A stretch of 64,000 nucleotides of DNA, from assembly GCF_001468125.1 (NCBI RefSeq), contig NZ_LNYT01000020.1, positions 663,624-727,623 on the forward strand. Direction: 5' to 3'. Shown here in pieces: positions 62,646 to 64,000 of the stretch. The notes beneath the pieces are model-generated. The model was not told where the DNA came from, made no database searches, and worked only from the letters and a program-made list of their open reading frames with translations. Both the position numbers and the translations under genes were made by a program. This DNA comes from Legionella rubrilucens. Lineage in GTDB: Bacteria > Pseudomonadota > Gammaproteobacteria > Legionellales > Legionellaceae. Position 1 is the stretch's first letter. Each line of letters starts with the position of its first letter.

Positions 62646-63388
62646 CAAGACAAACGGGTTTTAGCCTCGTTGAAATCATGATTGGCTTACTGCTTGGCAG
62701 CATCCTTTTAGGCGCACTGTTTAACCATTACCTCATCACCCGCCGCCACGAAGCCTCGTTTCAACAGCAGGTGACAGCGAGTGACGATGTGCAGATGATC
62801 ATTGACCTGTTGCAGGATAATATACGCCAGGCCGGGTTTACGCCCTGTGCCGGAATAGGCTGGTTAACCGCAGCAGACCGACGCGGCCAGCGGCAATCCT
62901 TAGCAGCCATTACCCTGTCAGGCGGCACTGAAAGCCGCCTTGCCGTCAGACGCATGAGTGAGGATTTTACGGCCGTAAACCGCATTTTAAGTCCATCGCA
63001 TGTGCTGGTGGAGGCGGGCTCCCGATTATTCCCTCACCAGGCCATTCTGATTGCGGATTGCTTTCATGCGGAGGTAACCACCATTGAGCGCATGAAGGCG
63101 CAGGGTGATAGTCTCCGCGAACTCACGCTCAAAGAGCCGCTGCAATTTCCCTATACGTCGCCTGCTTATGTGGGGGAGTGGCTTGAGGAACAATTCTTTG
63201 TGCAGAAAAACAAAAGCGGTGAACCGGCGTTGTTTTATCAATCCCGTCATGCAGAAGAATTAAGTGCGGCCATCCAGTCTTTTTTTGCCCGGTTGCACGC
63301 CGTCAACAAAGGGCTAATCCTGACAGTCAGGCTGGGGCTTGCCGATAACCAGCACCGGATTGTCAATACCCTGGTGCGTATCCCGTGA
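62642..63388 (+). CDS. pilW: Type IV pilus minor pilin PilW-like
   Basis: The prepilin site G-FSLVEIMIGLLLGSILLG follows MTRQT. The 248-residue length and the IIDLLQDNIRQAGFTPCAGIG block are typical of PilW. Minor pilins PilV, PilW and PilX prime pilus assembly with PilY1. It overlaps both neighbours by 4 bases. Confidence 0.85.
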   Translation: MTRQTGFSLVEIMIGLLLGSILLGALFNHYLITRRHEASFQQQVTASDDVQMIIDLLQDNIRQAGFTPCAGIGWLTAADRRGQRQSLAAITLSGGTESRLAVRRMSEDFTAVNRILSPSHVLVEAGSRLFPHQAILIADCFHAEVTTIERMKAQGDSLRELTLKEPLQFPYTSPAYVGEWLEEQFFVQKNKSGEPALFYQSRHAEELSAAIQSFFARLHAVNKGLILTVRLGLADNQHRIVNTLVRIP

Positions 63389-63894
63389 ATTCCAAAGGCT
63401 TTATTCTGGTTACTGCCCTGTTGTTTTTAAGTCTGATGATGCTGTTGGTGTTATCACAGCAACAACGGGTATGGCTTTATCACAAGTCACTGAACCAGTT
63501 GATTCATAAACAGAGGGCTGTTCAGGTGATGGAGAAAAAATTGAGGCAAATCATCGAAAAAGGCGCATTCAGGGCATGGCCTTCCTGCCTCCTGCATTCA
63601 GACAAAGCCAATCAGGTCATTGAGCGTCTCCTGCAGGGGCAGGGTTGTCCTTATGAAGTCAGAGGATTGCATTACCGGTTCTTCATCGAAGCGATAGGAA
63701 TTTATCCCTGCATGCAGTCTGTCGTGGAAAATCGCAGACACAGCACTTACCACTGGCGGGTCACCATGGCCTCTGCTGATCGCAACGTGCTGCAAATCCG
63801 GTTGGCACAGTTGGTGGCTGAACAACCCTGCACATCGCAATCCCCCCTTTTTGTTAAACCGGGTCTCTTGAGTTGGCGATTGCTACTGGTCTAG
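63385..63894 (+). CDS. pilX: Type IV pilus minor pilin PilX-like
   Basis: A hydrophobic N-terminus (GFILVTALLFLSLMMLLVLS) after MNSK lacks the usual Glu at mature position 5, as PilX/GspK-type pilins do. The 169-residue length fits. No pilY1 follows: the next stretch is open only on the minus strand, so the tip adhesin gene is not adjacent here. Confidence 0.75.
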   Translation: MNSKGFILVTALLFLSLMMLLVLSQQQRVWLYHKSLNQLIHKQRAVQVMEKKLRQIIEKGAFRAWPSCLLHSDKANQVIERLLQGQGCPYEVRGLHYRFFIEAIGIYPCMQSVVENRRHSTYHWRVTMASADRNVLQIRLAQLVAEQPCTSQSPLFVKPGLLSWRLLLV

Positions 63895-64000
63895 GGACAA
63901 ATCGGCCTTGTTTTCACCCTGAAACCATTTGTGTGTTTCGGTTCTGGGGAGCGCTGTCACACCATGGGCTTCAATAAAAGCCACCAAAGCCCAGCGTGAG
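63883..64000 (-). CDS. C-terminal end of an unidentified minus-strand gene
   Basis: A minus-strand frame is open from the window edge to TAG at 63883-63885, giving at least 38 residues including FIEAHGVTALPRTETHKWFQ. It overlaps the pilX 3' end by 12 bases. It could be the end of a real convergent gene, but the fragment is too short to name. Confidence 0.4.
   Translation of the reverse strand, partial: SRWALVAFIEAHGVTALPRTETHKWFQGENKADLSLDQ

Overview
The window is chromosome of a Legionella-like gammaproteobacterium. The evidence is a chemotaxis-free flagellar export and motor cluster ordered fliMNOPQR-flhB-flhA-flhF-flhG-fliA-motCD, a separate gspLM (lspLM) locus, and several large proteins with eukaryote-like domains of the kind delivered by Dot/Icm secretion: an F-box/choline-kinase fusion, a Ser/Thr kinase, and a 2,164-residue LRR-transglutaminase-AAA protein. 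Base composition looks closer to balanced than AT-rich L. pneumophila, so a different Legionella species is likely. The genus is inferred from gene content; no 16S gene is present. Genes are packed tightly, and no gene-free stretch exceeds 300 bases.

Layout. 1-10 kb is an accessory region on mixed strands: a LicA-like F-box/kinase gene cut by the window edge, a short dsbD, a candidate CE-clan cysteine protease, secreted and membrane proteins, an amino-acid binding protein, a two-hairpin acidic membrane protein, and a DprE1/DprE2-like oxidase/reductase pair. 10.3-22 kb is the flagellar cluster. A textbook sigma-54 promoter precedes fliM, and the genes are mostly overlapping or a few bases apart, which suggests one or two long transcripts: motor switch (fliM, fliN), export gate (fliOPQR, flhAB), polar placement (flhF, flhG), flagellar sigma factor (fliA), stator (motC, motD). 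The che genes that sit between fliA and motC in Pseudomonas are absent.

22-26.6 kb holds Legionella-type orphan proteins and an EamA exporter with its AraC-type regulator. 26.8-29.4 kb is prfB, with the classical in-frame UGA frameshift, coupled to lysS. 29.4-37.8 kb is a second accessory block: a secreted protein, YchJ, a metaxin-type GST, a small DNA-binding-like protein, a decayed FAD/Rieske oxidoreductase followed by four membrane or SDR genes, and a LegK-type protein kinase. Three tRNA genes (Ala-GGC, Glu-TTC twice) follow at 38.1-38.4 kb, then dgt and a SPOR lipoprotein.

40.5-47.0 kb is one giant multidomain gene. 47.1-62.3 kb is mostly housekeeping: gspM-gspL-mltB, lepA-lepB-DUF4845-rnc, a YheS-type ABC-F ATPase, queA followed by a shrunken TGT homologue that has lost its catalytic motif, yajC-secD-secF, phhB-hisC. 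The right edge carries three minor-pilin genes (pilV, pilW, pilX types) and the end of an unidentified convergent gene.

The strongest candidates for undescribed biology are the giant LRR/transglutaminase/tandem-AAA protein, the CE-like protease candidate, the kinase with a repeat-bearing insert, the inactive TGT relative beside queA, and the 725-residue orphan with a C-terminal membrane anchor.
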